A stretch of 64,000 nucleotides of DNA, taken from NCBI RefSeq assembly GCF_037975245.1, contig NC_092570.1, positions 6,055,001-6,119,000 on the forward strand, written 5' to 3'. Shown piece after piece: positions 35,547-46,529 of the stretch. The stretch comes from Apostichopus japonicus. Taxonomy: Eukaryota; Echinodermata; Holothuroidea; Aspidochirotida; Stichopodidae. The translations under genes were made by a program, and so were the position numbers. Position 1 is the stretch's first letter. Each line of letters starts with the position of its first letter. The notes beneath the pieces are model-generated. The model was given only the letters and a program-made list of their open reading frames with translations. It ran no database searches and was not told where the DNA came from.

Positions 35547-36149
35547 CTGAAATACCTTACAAAAATACAAAAGAAATGAATAACATATTGCCAAATTTGA
35601 TTTAAAGTCTTGAAAATAATGAGGACATTTCGAAAATATAAATTCAGTCCCATTCGAGTTAAAAGATAATATTGACATGCATTCAAACTGACATCAGATT
35701 CGGGATCGATCACGTGGGATGAGTGAAGTTGTTAATCCCTCTATATATATATATATATATATACATATATCGATTTAACTAAACCCCACTCAGCGTGTTG
35801 GATTCTACCATCAACAAATTAAATTTCTACCAAACTTCCATTAGTACGCCACGTTGTATTATCCCCCATTGCATCTGGTTTTATGGTATACACAACTGGA
35901 TGCTGTGGGCTCGAAATCATGGCAACCACCGTTTTTGTGAATCGTGTTTCGTAATAAGCACTCTCGGTATAGTACTAAGGGTCTAAAAGAATCCAAAATT
36001 GAACCCCTTAAACTACAAAGTTACAGACCTGACCAAACAGGGAAAAACCTACAGATGGAGTTTCTTACCTAAGGACCCCTGTGCATGAAAAACCCGGATT
36101 ATCGCTTCATAAACTATAGCTAATAATAATCTACAACTAAGCTGACAAC
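35547..36149. other. Probable intron of the collagen C4-like gene
   Basis: AT-rich DNA with a (TA)n microsatellite at about 35741-35768. No exon recognised. Confidence 0.5.
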
Positions 36150-36157
36150 CTCCCAGC

Positions 36158-36542
36158 CATAGGCGTAGGAGCCCAATTTGATTTAAGGGGGGGGGGGGGG
36201 GGCTGTAACGACTTGGCCGAAAAATATAACCAAAATTTTTCGCCCGCGCGTTTAACATGTTAATGTGCATATCATATAGGCATGCATCGGGTATTACATT
36301 GTATACCAATAACATATAATCATTTGCCGTGTTATTAACCTTCCATATTGGTTATCATTGTTTGGGAAGACGTTACAATAATAATGATCATAATAATATC
36401 AGTTTAACCATTGAAAAACACATTGCAATTTTCTTTTTCTTTCAGTAGGTGCCCGAAAAATTATCATCATATTGCCCGAATTTTCACTAAAAATGTTGGT
36501 TGGGGGCTGCAGCCCCCCCAGCCCCCGCCTCATACGCCTATG
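36158..36542. mobile_element. MITE with CATAGGCGTA ends and 8-bp duplication
   Basis: The left end CATAGGCGTAGGAGCC and the right end CATACGCCTATG are inverted repeats. The 8-mer CTCCCAGC lies on both sides (36150-36157 and 36543-36550), a perfect target duplication. Internal G/C homopolymer runs flank AT-rich sequence. A related copy in opposite orientation is nested at about 60960-61246, and an end fragment is at 63074-63128. Confidence 0.88.
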
Positions 36543-36739
36543 CTCCCAGCTCGTCGTCTGCAACTGAAAATCTTAACAAGAACCCAAGGGCACTGTGGTT
36601 CCTTGCGTAGGGGTATATGACAATACACATAATATTATCAAGCAAGATTGGGCTCAAATAGTCCAAGTACTGTAATTGTGGTCCTACATGTACCCATAAA
36701 GTAACCAACACTATAGCCAACACTTTTGTGATCAAAAAT

Positions 36740-37810
36740 TGTGATCGGATGTTTTATCAAAAGGCACTATTGAGATCTGAATATGGCGTCGAAAATGTAA
36801 GAAATATAAGGTCACCTACAAGCAGGTCAACAGATTTGATAACATTGGAGACCTCAGATGACATGACGTTAAGTTTGAAAATGTTCCACCACCCCATTCA
36901 CAACTTGTCCCAAAATATCAACCGTGTCACACCTTGGCATTGGGATTTAATTGCATTAAATGTCTAAAAATTAACTTTGACCTTGTATAACATCGCACAC
37001 GAAGGTCACACGGGGGTCAACCTATTGACGTTTATGATCAGAAGGTACCTTTAACATCTGAAAATAGCATCGAAACTGTAAAAATCCCCATAACACGTAA
37101 AGGTCACCAGAGGTCAAATTGAGGTCAAGGGTCACCCAGTTGCGGGTTGACAATTGGATTACATTGAAGCAACTCCGAACCCTAACGGACAATTTGTTCT
37201 CAAGTTATCGCAAAAATACTCGTTTTTTTATCATTAATTGACCTTTGGTTACCTCGGATCACATGACCGTTAAGTTTGAAAATATTCCTCTATACCATTT
37301 GCAACTTGTCCCAAAATATCAACCGTGTCACACCTTGGAACTGGGAGTTATTGCATTAAATGTCTGAAAATTAACTTTGACCTTGTATAACTTCGCACAC
37401 GAAGGTCACACGGGGGTCAACCTATTGACGTTTATGATCAGAAGGTACCTTTAACATCTGAAAATAGCATCGAAACTGTAAAAATCCCCAAAACACGTAA
37501 AGGTCACAAGAGGTCAAATTGAGGTCAAGGGTCACCCAGATGCAGGTCATCAATTGGATTACATTGAAGCAACTCCGAACCCTAACGGACATTTCGTTCT
37601 CAAGTTATCGCAAAAATACTACTTTTTTATCATTAATTGACCTTTGTTGACCTTCGATCACATTACCGTTATGTTTGGAAACGATCCCTTACCCCATTCA
37701 CAACTACTCCCAAAATATCAACCATGTCGGACACTGTCAATGGGAGTTATTGCTGTTTTTAATATATTGGTTTTTGGCATCTAACTGACCTTTGGTGACC
37801 TTTGCGGGCA
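36740..37810. repeat. Tandem repeat of about 400 bp, rich in AGGTCA/TGACCT
   Basis: Anchors such as CAACTTGTCCCAAAATATCA recur at 36901 and 37312, with a diverged third at 37701 (spacing 411 and 389 bp). Each unit holds several GGTCA or TGACC pentamers. It looks like a decayed satellite or the interior of an old repeat. Confidence 0.8.
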
Positions 37811-38403
37811 CCAAAAATAATAGGGATCTTCCTCTTACTACGGGCTATCCACCCACCAAGTTTGATCATGATACATCATTTCCTTATTGAGATATTGTGT
37901 ACACAAGCCAAGCGTCACATACACACACACAAATACACGCACGCCAAGTTGAACGCATACGTTCCTTGCTTTGCAAAAGCAAGGAACCAAAAACAACTAC
38001 TCCTACCTGATCACTATATTATTTGCTTTAGTTTTTTATACAATTGTTTAATTAATCGATATTATGGTATCATGTAGTGCACGTACCACTGTAAACAAAT
38101 AGGCCATCAGCTGAAGGTCGAAATTCACTTGTTTCGTTCCAGCAACTGCGGGTCTAAAATTTCTCTACAGCATTGAATACATAAATTAACTAAGATTAAT
38201 GATCCAAAAGTTCTCCATATACTTTCCTGCAGTTTTTTTGCAATTCCGCTCGAAAGATCGAGCTATATTTTTTATTGCGTATGATAAGAAACCTGCCGTT
38301 TTACGTTCAAAAGTTGTGCGCCAGTGAGATATCTGTACCATGTGATATGAATTGTCCAATGAGCCATGAGTTCTGTGTGCAATCTTTGTAGAAAACAACA
38401 AAC
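37811..38403. other. No gene recognised
   Basis: A short intergenic or intronic stretch upstream of the decayed plus-strand gene. A CA/CACA-rich patch is at about 37916-37937. Confidence 0.4.
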
Positions 38404-38680
38404 ATGGCGGCTCCCACGGGCGCTAGTCAGTCTCCGACACACGGAAATCTACAGTGCTCAGTGCACATTGAATCTGTAAAATTCGAAGCAGTCAAGGCAC
38501 TGACGAATAAACGATGGACTAAAGTTACTTCCTGCGCTAAAGATTGGCTTAATCTCAGCGGCGGAGACAGTGATATCGCCGTACTACTGATTACTCCATG
38601 GCCTACTACGATCAAGCGTGTGTTCAACAGCATAGTATGATGGGGTTCCACGATAAGTGTTACAGGCGGTTCATTGATAG
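38404..38680 (+). pseudogene. Decayed multicopy-family gene, 5' exon (left of Gypsy insertion)
   Basis: An ATG-initiated frame (MAAPTGASQSPTHGNLQCSV) reads VKALTNKRWTKVTSCAKDWL. It then loses phase near 38580. In the shifted frame the reading continues DYSMAYYDQACVQQH and MMGFHDKCYRRFID up to the ATAG duplication at 38677-38680. The 'GFH.KCYRRF' box and the preceding 'R.W.K...CAKDW' segment belong to a multicopy family of unknown function in marine invertebrate genomes. The one-base frame break and the following 9.2-kb insertion make this a pseudogene. Frame continuity resumes at 47857. Confidence 0.6.
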
Positions 38681-39394
38681 TGTAATATTGTGACGAGCCC
38701 GACTCTTCCGATAGTAATACTATATCGGGACTCGCGATAGAAAGGTACTGGGGGTTACCTTGATGCCGTATTTATGCTTCTTCAGGAGATGTCTCGAACG
38801 GGAGAAAACAATGAGTTCACAGGAAAACAATTTGACGAGATAGGATTTGATTAATGATTCGGTATAATTTCTTCTCTGTCGATTCTCTTCTCTAATTAAA
38901 TAAAAATACAATGATTTGACTCCGTCAATTACGCAATTAGAAGGAGTGATGAAATGGTGACGAAGCAATGACGAAGAGACGAACTTATGACGGAGTGATA
39001 AACTTGCGGTCCCATGCCACCTTTTATACCTTACTTCTATTAAATACCTCTGCGCATAATCAGAAGGCAGCCAATAACCTGACCATCCTGTGTTAACTTA
39101 ACGATATCAAAATAAGTGCGCTGGCACTGATCTGCCCTGATTGGTTGGGAGTTTGGAAGTCCCTCCTTTTTCTATGGAAACTTCTATACCACGTGAGAGA
39201 ACCTTCTCGAATTTTCCACAGACATAATGGAATCTATTTTGGGAAAAGGCCCTGTAACAAGATTCAATAAGATAGTTAAAACTTCTCGTGGGAAAACTGA
39301 ATCCATGACCTAGATAAATATATAAGGGGCCTGTAAGGTGTCTCGATGGAGTTTTTCGGTAACATCAAAGAGATGGTATCACTATTTCATAACA
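38681..39394 (-). mobile_element. Gypsy element, 3' LTR
   Basis: A 714-bp LTR that on the minus strand begins TGTTATGAAATAGTGATACC and ends ATATTACA. The outer flank is ATAG (38677-38680), repeated at 47857-47860 beyond the other LTR. It is adjacent on the inner side to a polypurine tract. It is nearly identical to the 5' LTR once that LTR's MITE insertion is discounted, suggesting a recent insertion. Confidence 0.93.
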
Positions 39395-39411
39395 TCCCCC
39401 TCAATCTTTTA
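39395..39411 (-). other. Polypurine tract of the Gypsy element
   Basis: The minus strand reads AAAGATTGAGGGGGA directly before the LTR's TG. This is the plus-strand primer site expected immediately upstream of a 3' LTR. Confidence 0.8.
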
Positions 39412-40537
39412 AAAAAATTTGGATACTCCAAAATCTTAACATCATACTGCTTTAACTTATCATTATCTCAAGAAGGTAGTGTAATCACATTCATTAATAT
39501 TCATTGACTTCAATAAATGGTCTTCATGTATCTCAAAGGTTAACATCTTGGTTATCATTAAGATATCTTAAAGTTACATGACACAGCAAAATATGCAGTA
39601 TCTCTTACAAAATACATTTATGCATTTCATAAATCCATTTATATCAAAAGTGAAATCATGCCGTGATTTGGGGTGAGATCAGAGAATACTGGACGTAGTT
39701 ATCTTTTAACTGAACAGAACACCTTAGCGCTCCATAAACAATTCGTATATTAAAAAAAGAACCTTAAAATATTACAAACTCATTTACAAACCCTTGTCTT
39801 TAATGAAGGCATACAGCAGTTTCAAAACTGCTTTGAAACCTTGTGAATCATATACATCCACTTCAAGAAAATCAACAAAATGTGACTCGATAGCATGGTG
39901 ACCCTAGGTATGCACTCCGAATTGATCTAGTAAAGTACCAAAGTACTAGATATTCGATACCATAAAAGAGACCCCATAGACTATGACATCAACAAATCTT
40001 TCTTCAAATTTACATATTACTTAACATTTCGTCTTTTCAACTTCTTGCTTCATGAAGAAATTTACTTTTGCATGAATCCTTGAGGAAAAGAAAATATATA
40101 CATAATTTCCTCAAAAGATCTATACTTTCATTTGCTTCGATAACTGTTGCTGTAATCAAAAGTTGCATATCACCAATGCTGTCTCTAAATAGCCTTCAAT
40201 ATAACATAAATGATGCAATGTAAATATCCTTAAAATATTTCCTCAATATATGAAAACCCATGTTGCTAATATTCCGGATATGTTCTAATTGCCGGTTAAA
40301 CGTTTGAACGAATCCATAAGGAGAAATAAGGTATACTTATAACACATTTGTTATAAAAGATGAAACTAGGTCACTTGTTGGTGGTTTTTAACAAATAAAG
40401 CTTATATTGTTACACCATACAGTACAATGACTTCCACTGAATAGGTATGCAGGTAATTGCCATGACGCATTCCATTCGTACAATCGTGGGTAAAACACCT
40501 GTTCATCTGAACTTAAGGCAATATGCAGTTTTACATA
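39412..40537 (-). other. Gypsy 3' untranslated interior
   Basis: About 1.1 kb of AT-rich sequence between the last open frame and the polypurine tract, with no coding signature. No envelope-like frame is present. Confidence 0.6.
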
Positions 40538-41020
40538 CTAACCATATAATGTTTGCAACATCCTGCCTGGATTGCCTGTAATGTTCAATCCCTTTTCATG
40601 GAGAAAATTCATTATTTCCCCTGTGTTGGAATATTTTCCTACATTCCACCAAAAATCATGACTCTTAAAGCCTGATGGAAAACATGGTGTCTGATAGGTA
40701 ACTAGAACCTGTAATTCACCCAATTTGTATCGAGCACGTTGGACTTTCATGTCTCCTTGTGGAGTATTTGCAAAAACTTTCTTTTGCCTTAATATGCTAT
40801 CTTTGATGGAAGGATATGGAAGTGCTAATCCTTCATTATGTGCTCTATTCTCTAAAAAGGATGCAACATTCATTGGCTTAGTAGTCATAAGACACATGAT
40901 GTGATCTGAAGTTGCTCCTGGCAAAATGTTACCAAACTCATCATGAAACTCAATATGTGCATCTTGCATGACATTAACATTTTCTGCATTAGAAGTGTTA
41001 CTACTCAAAACATTTCGCAT
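40538..41020 (-). pseudogene. Gypsy pol C-terminal extension (160 codons, shifted frame)
   Basis: This open frame follows the integrase by a one-base frame shift near 41040. It has no motif I can name beyond a tryptophan pair (DFWWNVGKYS) near its end and a terminal LQTLYG. Its position suggests it is the C-terminal part of the polyprotein of this Gypsy lineage and not an independent gene. Its role is unknown to me. Confidence 0.5.
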
Positions 41021-41033
41021 TCGTGCAACCTTT

Positions 41034-41960
41034 TCACTTGATAAAACCCTTTGTTTTCAAGACATTTCGCAATTTCTGAATGTTAGTGATATTCTTAGTT
41101 TCAGAAGATGCTCTTACAAAACATGGTTTAAGCCTGTTATAATTGAATACATCACTAAGAATTTCTCCTTTGAGAGTGGCCAACAAAAAATGAGTCCTAT
41201 CCAAAACTTGATGGATCACTAATGGTCCACACCATTCTGCAGCAATTTTGCGAGAGTTTGCAGTCAAGGAGGAAGACGTTGGCTTATATAGATACACTAA
41301 TTGACCCGTTGAATAAATTGCACCTTTGTCCAGTTTTGCACTTATCTTAACGTTTTGAGCATGTTGTTGCTTCTTTTGCAAGACCAACATTACCATTGAC
41401 AAATGATCAAATCGTTTCTTTAACAATGCAGCATATTCTCCATGAGATTGTGATAATCCTGCCATTGGATTGAATGATAAATTTGTAAGATTTGGCGGCT
41501 TACGTCCAAATGCAAGTTCCCATGGGCTATAGTTACCCAACTGAGGAGAGGAAAATGTGTTATATGCATAGGTTGATGTTGGGACAAATCGTACCCAATC
41601 CGTACCAAACTGATTTAAGTTCACTTTGAGGAAATTTGAAAGAGTCTGAATGTGTCTTTCAACCTGTAAGCTTCCATGATTGCTTACACTGATGAACTTT
41701 TGTTCAATGCCTAAAGCTTTACTTAAGAGCTCCACTAATTTTCCTGTAAGAGAAGATGCCGCATCACTTATGATACAAGACGGTGGACCAAAGGTTGTGA
41801 CTACCCTCTGCAATAATGCTTCACATATTGTTTCAGCATCAAGAGTCTTAAGAGAAACACATACAACAAATCTAGTAATCTCATCACAAACAACCATCAA
41901 ATGTTTAAATCCTGTAGCCGTTGTGGGCATTGTCTTGAAATCCAGACTAAGTCTTAATGC
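41034..41960 (-). pseudogene. Gypsy integrase core (DDE) and GPY/F-type C-terminus
   Basis: The catalytic triad is visible as the Asp in MVVCDEITRFV, the Asp in IISDAASSL and the Glu in LQVERHIQ. A chromodomain-like or GPY/F-type segment (CGPLVIHQVLDRTHFLL) follows. The N-terminal zinc-binding (HHCC) domain is missing: upstream the frame runs into a short direct-repeat cluster (41960-42020) and then straight into RNase H. The copy therefore looks defective. Confidence 0.85.
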
Positions 41961-42022
41961 ATGATTGAGAGACTAATGAGAGACTAAGTCTAATGAGAGA
42001 CTAAGTCTCTAAGCATGATATT
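41955..42022. repeat. Short direct repeats at the pol deletion
   Basis: The motif GAGAGACTAAGTCTAAT and partial copies repeat three times between the RNase H and integrase frames. It marks the place where the HHCC domain should be. Confidence 0.75.
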
Positions 42023-42025
42023 GTC

Positions 42026-42733
42026 TCAATTTGTCCGGTTTCTCAAACTATTACATAACAAATAATCCTCTGCTTGAGAACGAACAGTTCTAGCATGCTT
42101 AACATTACTTGGAATAATGTCGTGTGCAAGAAAATCATAAATTGGTTTGTAGTAAGGACAAGTTTGTTGTTGAATTTGCAACTCTTTTACATCAAATGGT
42201 AGATCATAGTTTTTGATCAGCTTTAACTGTAACTCAGATTGTGGTCTCTGTGTAACATGATCACTAGAATGTGTTGCCTTAGGACCGGATGTCCTTTTAA
42301 CTCTATTTGTTGATTCTTTGGCTGAGGAATCCCGCCTTGACTCCTTGGTGACTTTATTCGGAAATAAATCTGGAACTTTGACTCCCATTGACGTTGCCTT
42401 TGACCTTGTCATGATTGGATTAAATGTCTCCTTAGGTGGAGTTGAAAAATCCTCATAAGAACTGACCTCTTGAGCAACCTGATCTATTTCAGAGTGGAAT
42501 TCCTGTGGTGCTCTAGACAAAAAATCTGCCAAAACCAATTCTGAGCCCTTTTTGTAACCAACCTGAAATGTATATTCTGACAACTTGAACAGAAGCTTAC
42601 GTAAGCGTGAAGTTGCTGGTTCTTGTTTTGATTTAAACAATTCAACAATGGCTGAGTGATCAACATATGCCTCAAATTCTACATTTTGCAATAAATGTTT
42701 GAATGCTGTCACATTAATAAATAGACCCATCAT
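42026..42733 (-). pseudogene. Gypsy RNase H and connection
   Basis: The segment contains FEAYVDHSAIVELF and a C-terminal LVLADFLSRAP typical of Ty3/Gypsy RNase H, followed by a basic linker. It is separated from the RT frame by a one-base shift at about 42750. It ends at a stop just before the repeat cluster. Confidence 0.85.
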
Positions 42734-42749
42734 TTCTAATTCAGTGACA

Positions 42750-44897
42750 CTATACCTCTGACATGCTGGTGGTTAATATCTTAGAGTAATATGCAATAAT
42801 ATTCTCTTTGCCGTTAACTCTTTGTGTCAGGTATGATCCTGTTGCTACTCGTGATGTGTCGCTATATAATACAAAACGACCATATTTCTGTGGCATAGGC
42901 AATATAGGTGGATTACACAACAACTCTTTAATATTTTGAAATGCACTCTGATGTTCCTCTGTCCATTTAAATACCTTTCTCTTACGACTCAAATGATGTA
43001 ATGGTTTCAATAGTGCTTGAATATTTGGGAAAAATGAAGCCACATAATTAACCGCACCTACAAATCGTCTTACTGACTTAACATTGTGTGGTTTCGGTGT
43101 GTTCCTGATCGCTGCACATCTGTCATGCAAAGGTTGGATACAAGCCTCACCTTCTGGGGTTATTGAGAGCAAATGTCCCATATATCGGACTGAATTTTGA
43201 AAAATGCTACACTTTTTCGGAGAGATTTTCAATCCGTTGTCCATTAAAACCTTAAAAATTGCCTTTAGGTGTTGTTTGTGAGATTGTTTGTCTGCACTGT
43301 ACACAATAATATCGTCATGATGAGCAATACAGAACTTATTTGAATTTAGGATCGTTGCCAAAATATCATTAATTTTCGACTGAAAGATCGCTGGAGATAA
43401 ATTCAATCCCTGTGGTAGGCGTTTATAATAATAATGCTTTCCTCCATGAAATGAAGCAATACCTGTATATTGTTGTGCATGAACACTGAGTGGCAGACAG
43501 AAGAATGCAGACTTTAAATCAAGAACACCCAAAATTTTGGCTCCAGAGTACCCTATGGTACGGATAGTCTCATTCAGTAATGGAAATGGGTGATTGAGAC
43601 GTTTTATTCTACTGTTCAAGTAGCGAAAATCTGTGACAACCCGTTTGTCTTTTGTTCCCTTCTTTGGAATGAGGAAAACCGATGAGGTATAAGACTGATG
43701 TCCTACCGCTAAGATTCCTAATCGCACTAATTTGTCAAGCTCACTGGCGACAATGACTTTGTCCTCATCTGAAAGTCTATAGGGACGTATGTAAACTGGC
43801 TCATCATTAATAAGAGTAATATCAGCCTCATAATTTGGACAGTGAGATAATTTACCATAAAGAGAAAATGCATCTCTATGTGAGTCTAGAAATTCACATA
43901 TGCTCTCTGTTTCTGAGGCATTCAGAATACTTTGTTCCAAATGAATGTTATCTCTCATGATTTCCTGTTCGGATTTGGAAACCAGGGGATCATCCGCTGT
44001 CAAATGTGGATAACGATGTAAATTATATCGTGTAATTGCATCACGATTCCCTTTAGAGTTAGAATTGGTTCGAAAAAGAGGCCGTTTTTCGACGTCTCTC
44101 ATGACATTCAGAAAATCTAGAGAATCAGTAGGTATGTCTTCTGTGACCGTAATGATATCTGCTAAATCTATATGAGCCACTGTGCGAGAAGGATTCAGAA
44201 AAAAATTCCGATTACCCATGTTCCTTAGTAGAATCTTTGTTCTACCTTTATGCATTTTCACTAACATTCGTGAAGGACACATACGAGATATTAGAGGAAA
44301 CGGTTTAATAACCACATCTGCATTTCGTGCATATAGTAGAAGACGTCCCTGTACAGTAATGTATCTTTGCTGACCTGGGTAAATAACAAATCTCTGCACA
44401 GGCCTAAGGAAAACTTTGGCTTGTTTAATTCTAAAACAGTTTGTGGTAAAGTCCAAAGATCCATTCAATTCCTTCAGAGTTTGACTACCTAATATTAAGT
44501 CAATACCTGTCAGGTTTGCAGCGATTAAAACAGAAAGCTGAAGTTCATGACCCTGAATTTTGACCTGAAATGTTATCGTGCTATACGCATGAATAAACTG
44601 ACCATTACCCAACTTTAGGTTTACTACATCAACTGAGACTGGTTGTATAGAGGATAAATACTTTGAATTTTGCACTGTAGAAGAAGAAATGATAGAGCGT
44701 GTCGCTCCACTATCAAACAACAATGAAATTCCTTTACCATCATGTAATGTACCTCTTACAAAATTACGTGTGTCCAGTTGAATATCCACACTACGGTCGT
44801 TCCCTGTATATCTAGAACTAGGAATATTACTATTCTTCCAAATACTAGTTGGTTTACGTTTTGATCTTCCTTTACTTGGTACATTGTCTGGAGTCAC
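42750..44897 (-). pseudogene. Gypsy protease and reverse transcriptase
   Basis: A 715-codon frame. The N-terminal third has an aspartic protease active site (LLFDSGATRSIIS, about residues 58-70). The RT follows with DLKSAFFCLPLS, LPQGLNLSPAIFQ and the catalytic box in FCIAHHDDIIVYS. The catalytic box reads HHDD where YxDD is usual, an unusual residue that may lower activity or be lineage-specific. I give no repaired version. Expression would normally be as a polyprotein. Confidence 0.92.
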
Positions 44898-44926
44898 TGT
44901 ATGATGAGTGCTATCATAAGTGCTCC

Positions 44927-45487
44927 CTACTGAAAATTCTGTGTTGGTACTCTGTTTACATTAGCCTCCATTTCATGGCTTAGGTGAATTTGACAGTACT
45001 GTGCAAAATGACCTCGATTTTGACAGTAATAGCATGTGATTGAAGGATTAAAATACGGTAACCTTCTCCTGTTATCATTCCGACCTGCCCTAGGACCACG
45101 AGAATCACGAGAACTATATCTTTGCCTCATATCTTTTGGATTGTCTTGCGATTCTGACCTACGTGACTGATCAAACTTGGTCTCTAATTCCTGAATTTTG
45201 TTACACAACTCGTGTATCTCAGAAGATGCAGAAATAGTAGGAGTCTGAACAGAAGACGCTTTGTCGTGCATTGCCATAAATGGTTCGGAAGAAGCTGGGG
45301 GTTGACTTTGGATTTGAAAGTCAAAATAGCATTGTACTTTCATGACCAAATCTGCAATTGTTGCTTGTGGTGATGAAGACATTAACACTGCTGAGCGGCA
45401 TTGCAAAGGCAGGGTCGAGATGAATTTATCTCTAATTTGATCCTCGCCATAACTTAATGGTGCTGCAGCTTTGGAAATTTTGGCCAA
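44927..45487 (-). pseudogene. Gypsy Gag, nucleocapsid part
   Basis: A 186-codon frame ends with an Arg-rich segment and one CCHC zinc knuckle (CYYCQNRGHFAQYC). Upstream (45488-46511) the frame is broken, so the capsid region and 5' leader are degenerate in this copy. Confidence 0.85.
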
Positions 45488-46511
45488 ATGAGCTTGAGCT
45501 GTATCACCTGGCGTGTAGCTTAATGCGTGAAATGCCTGTGATTTTGCATAGGAAGAAGTGCCTGGACTGAAACGAGCAAGGAATTGTGTGCGCAGATCAG
45601 CAATAGTTGAAAAATTTTTGTTTTAAATCCAGAGTCTGGCTTGGCCTTTAAGTGTTCGCTTAAATATGCGGCATATTTCAGTAAATTCTTCCGCTACAGG
45701 GGGGGGGGACGGCAATTTATGCAACTCTAAATAATCTTCAAATCCCAAAAAATGAGCTTCAGATAAATCTGCATGCAATTACATCGCCCTGAAATCGTGA
45801 TGGCTAAAAATCAGTGGGCCTATGTTTCTGCATCACAGAGGTCGAAGTTTCCTGTTCACTGACGGACATTATGCCGAATACAATTAGGCTAGTTATGAGT
45901 ATACAACATGAGCCTATACTAAATTGAACACACTATCGACCGTAATACAAATAACAAATATGCAATACATGGACACGATTAAAATAACTAATCGGTACAC
46001 TCTGATCTCAAATAGGGGTGTTGGGATATAAATTGGCATGATTTCACTCACCCTTAACTAAGAAAGTATGAACTGGTATTGGTACTGAAAACGATGATTG
46101 AAGTCCCTCGGCTAGTAGTAGTAGTAGCAGGTAGGCCTACATCTCGTATACTGCAGATTCGTTCGCCGTTGACATCGGGTAGAGCCTAGGCTTAGATTGC
46201 GAAAATGTTCAGTTCTGATGTTTAGAGCTGTAGTATGCTACGTACTAGTTGCGCGAATGTTCAAACGCGAACTGCATGCTGGGTTGATTAACGTTAATGT
46301 ACAGATCAGTGGTTCCGGCATCCGTTGTACAGACTTAGGCTAGTATAGGCTGACTAGGCTGACCATCGCAGAGTGTGTCCGTTAGGCAATGTCGTGAACA
46401 TACGTTGTGTTCCTCGTTAGTACTTCGGGCCAAAAAAAAATCTCCTGTTCGTTATTGATCGTAACGAACGAAAGTTGTGAAAAGTTCCGTTACCGTTTTG
46501 TTCCTGAAGAA
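45488..46511 (-). other. Gypsy degenerate capsid region and 5' leader
   Basis: Broken reading frames continuing Gag towards the primer-binding site. A G run (45701-45709) causes one of the breaks. Confidence 0.55.
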
Positions 46512-46529
46512 AGCAACCGATCTCCACCA
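46512..46529 (-). other. Gypsy primer-binding site
   Basis: Immediately after the LTR's terminal ACA the minus strand reads TGGTGGAGATCGGTTGCT. TGG is the complement of a tRNA 3' CCA end, and the position directly next to the LTR is canonical. The primer tRNA is not identified. Confidence 0.75.
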
